Below are positions 5,514 through 6,279 of a DNA stretch of 6,279 nucleotides, in pieces; position 1 is the stretch's first letter, and each line of letters opens with the position of its first letter. Location of the stretch: positions 1 through 6,279 of the forward strand of contig DHWI01000097.1 of assembly GCA_002413095.1 (NCBI GenBank), given 5' to 3'. Made by a program: the position numbers and the translations under genes. This DNA comes from Thermoleophilia bacterium UBA5186. GTDB taxonomy: Bacteria; Actinomycetota; Thermoleophilia; Gaiellales; Gaiellaceae. Below the pieces are notes generated by a model. The model was given only the letters and a program-made list of their open reading frames with translations. It was not told the DNA's origin and did not search any database.

Positions 5514-6279
5514 CGGTCGGTACTGCCGGCCACATCGACCACGGGAAGACGTGGCTCGTGCGGGCGCTGACCGGCAAGGACACGGACCGGCTCCCGGAGG
5601 AGCAACAGCGCGGCATCTCGATCGAGCTCGGCTATGCGCCGCTCGAGCTTCCGGGCGGGCAGCGCCTCTCCGTGGTGGACGTGCCCGGCCACGAGCGCTT
5701 CGTCCGTACGATGGTCGCCGGCGCGACCGGGATCGACATGTTCCTCCTCGCGATCGACGCCGCCGAAGGGGCGCGACCGCAGACGCACGAACACCTCCAG
5801 ATCCTCCGTCTGCTCGGCGTCGAGCGCGGCGTGGTCGCCGTGACCAAGGCCGACGCGGTCGACGAGGAGACGCTCGAGCTGGCGCTTGCCGAGGCGCGGG
5901 AGCTCGTCCCCGCAGCCGAGGCCGTAGCGGTCAGCGCCAAGACGGGCGCCGGACTCGACGACCTCCGCGCCGCGCTCGCCCGTGCCGCCGCCACGCTCGA
6001 GCGACCCCCGCGCCTCGGCGCAACCCGGCTCTACGCCGACCGTGTGTTCACGCTCAAGGGGATCGGCACCGTCGTGACCGGCACGCTCTGGTCGGGCTCG
6101 ATCGCGGAGGGCGACGAGCTGCGCGCCGAGCCGCAAGGGCTTCCCGTGCGCGTGCGCAGCGTCCAGGTGCACGACGAGCCCGTGGAGGAAGCAGCGGCGG
6201 GACAGCGCGTCGCCGTCAACCTCGCCGGACTGGAGCGGACGGCGCTGCAGCGCGGGAACGTCCTCGTCGCGCCGGGCTA
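5504..6279 (+). CDS. selB: Selenocysteine-specific elongation factor SelB (3' end outside window)
   Basis: A translational GTPase that binds Sec-tRNA(Sec) and, through a C-terminal winged-helix region not in this window, the SECIS hairpin of selenoprotein mRNAs, bringing selenocysteine to in-frame UGA codons. The 258 codons present read without a stop to the edge. G1 is GHIDHGKT (9-16), G2 lies around RGISIELGY (36-44), G3 is DVPGHE (59-64), G4 is TKAD (114-117) and G5 is SAKTG (144-148). RGISIELGY is the hallmark separating SelB from EF-Tu. Domain II starts near 175 ([20 protein letters not shown]). The start ATG lies 10 bases before the methyltransferase stop and puts [12 protein letters not shown] at the very N-terminus, as in other SelB proteins. 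Only a weak AGG-type ribosome site precedes it, so translation is probably coupled. Full-length SelB is usually about 600 residues, so more than half is missing to the right. Confidence 0.95.
   Translation, partial: MPLTVGTAGHIDHGKTWLVRALTGKDTDRLPEEQQRGISIELGYAPLELPGGQRLSVVDVPGHERFVRTMVAGATGIDMFLLAIDAAEGARPQTHEHLQILRLLGVERGVVAVTKADAVDEETLELALAEARELVPAAEAVAVSAKTGAGLDDLRAALARAAATLERPPRLGATRLYADRVFTLKGIGTVVTGTLWSGSIAEGDELRAEPQGLPVRVRSVQVHDEPVEEAAAGQRVAVNLAGLERTALQRGNVLVAPG

Noticed and set aside
5231..6172. Open frame of about 313 codons on the - strand opposite the methyltransferase and selB
   Set aside because: It lies opposite the selB GTP-binding motifs, has no recognisable fold, and the + strand reading is unambiguous.
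3211..6279. selC (tRNA-Sec), selD or a SECIS-containing selenoprotein gene within the window
   Set aside because: No tRNA-like cloverleaf and no selD sequence was seen. The + strand is filled by selA, the methyltransferase and selB, so these must lie elsewhere.

Overview
The window is GC-rich DNA (roughly 70 % by eye) with six protein genes packed almost end to end. It looks like a high-GC actinobacterium, possibly from the Thermoleophilia (Gaiellales/Solirubrobacterales). That placement is an inference from composition, a VanW-type wall protein and the style of the M50 protease; no marker gene in the window proves it. I see no rRNA, tRNA, IS element, prophage gene or CRISPR array.

Left block (1-1367, + strand): a membrane-embedded site-2-type zinc metalloprotease of family M50, whose reading frame is open to the left edge, is followed with a 1-base stop/start overlap by a LOG-family Rossmann protein. 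The LOG gene ends exactly where the next gene, on the opposite strand, also ends: the two stop codons abut in the palindrome TGATCA with no base between them. Middle block (1368-3155, - strand): a 595-residue membrane-anchored VanW-domain protein.

Right block (3211-6279, + strand): a selenocysteine operon. selA (selenocysteine synthase) starts 55 bp from the divergent VanW gene and may be read from a leaderless mRNA. It overlaps by 4 bases a family-2 O-methyltransferase-like gene, which overlaps by 10 bases the start of selB, the Sec-specific elongation factor, cut by the right edge. SelA converts Ser-tRNA(Sec) to Sec-tRNA(Sec) and SelB delivers it to in-frame UGA codons. The methyltransferase between them has no established place in that pathway.

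The most notable signal lies inside selA. A relatively AT-rich palindromic element (core AGTAACAGTCTGTTACT) occurs twice, 336 bp apart, in the same reading frame. Each copy encodes the peptide PSNSLLL, and each sits where SelA is longer than E. coli SelA as I recall that sequence. A 25-base stretch matches at 24 positions, including rare codons such as TTA and AGT. This looks like a small palindromic repeat that inserts into coding sequence, comparable in concept to the Rickettsia palindromic elements; its family, spread and origin cannot be decided from this window.
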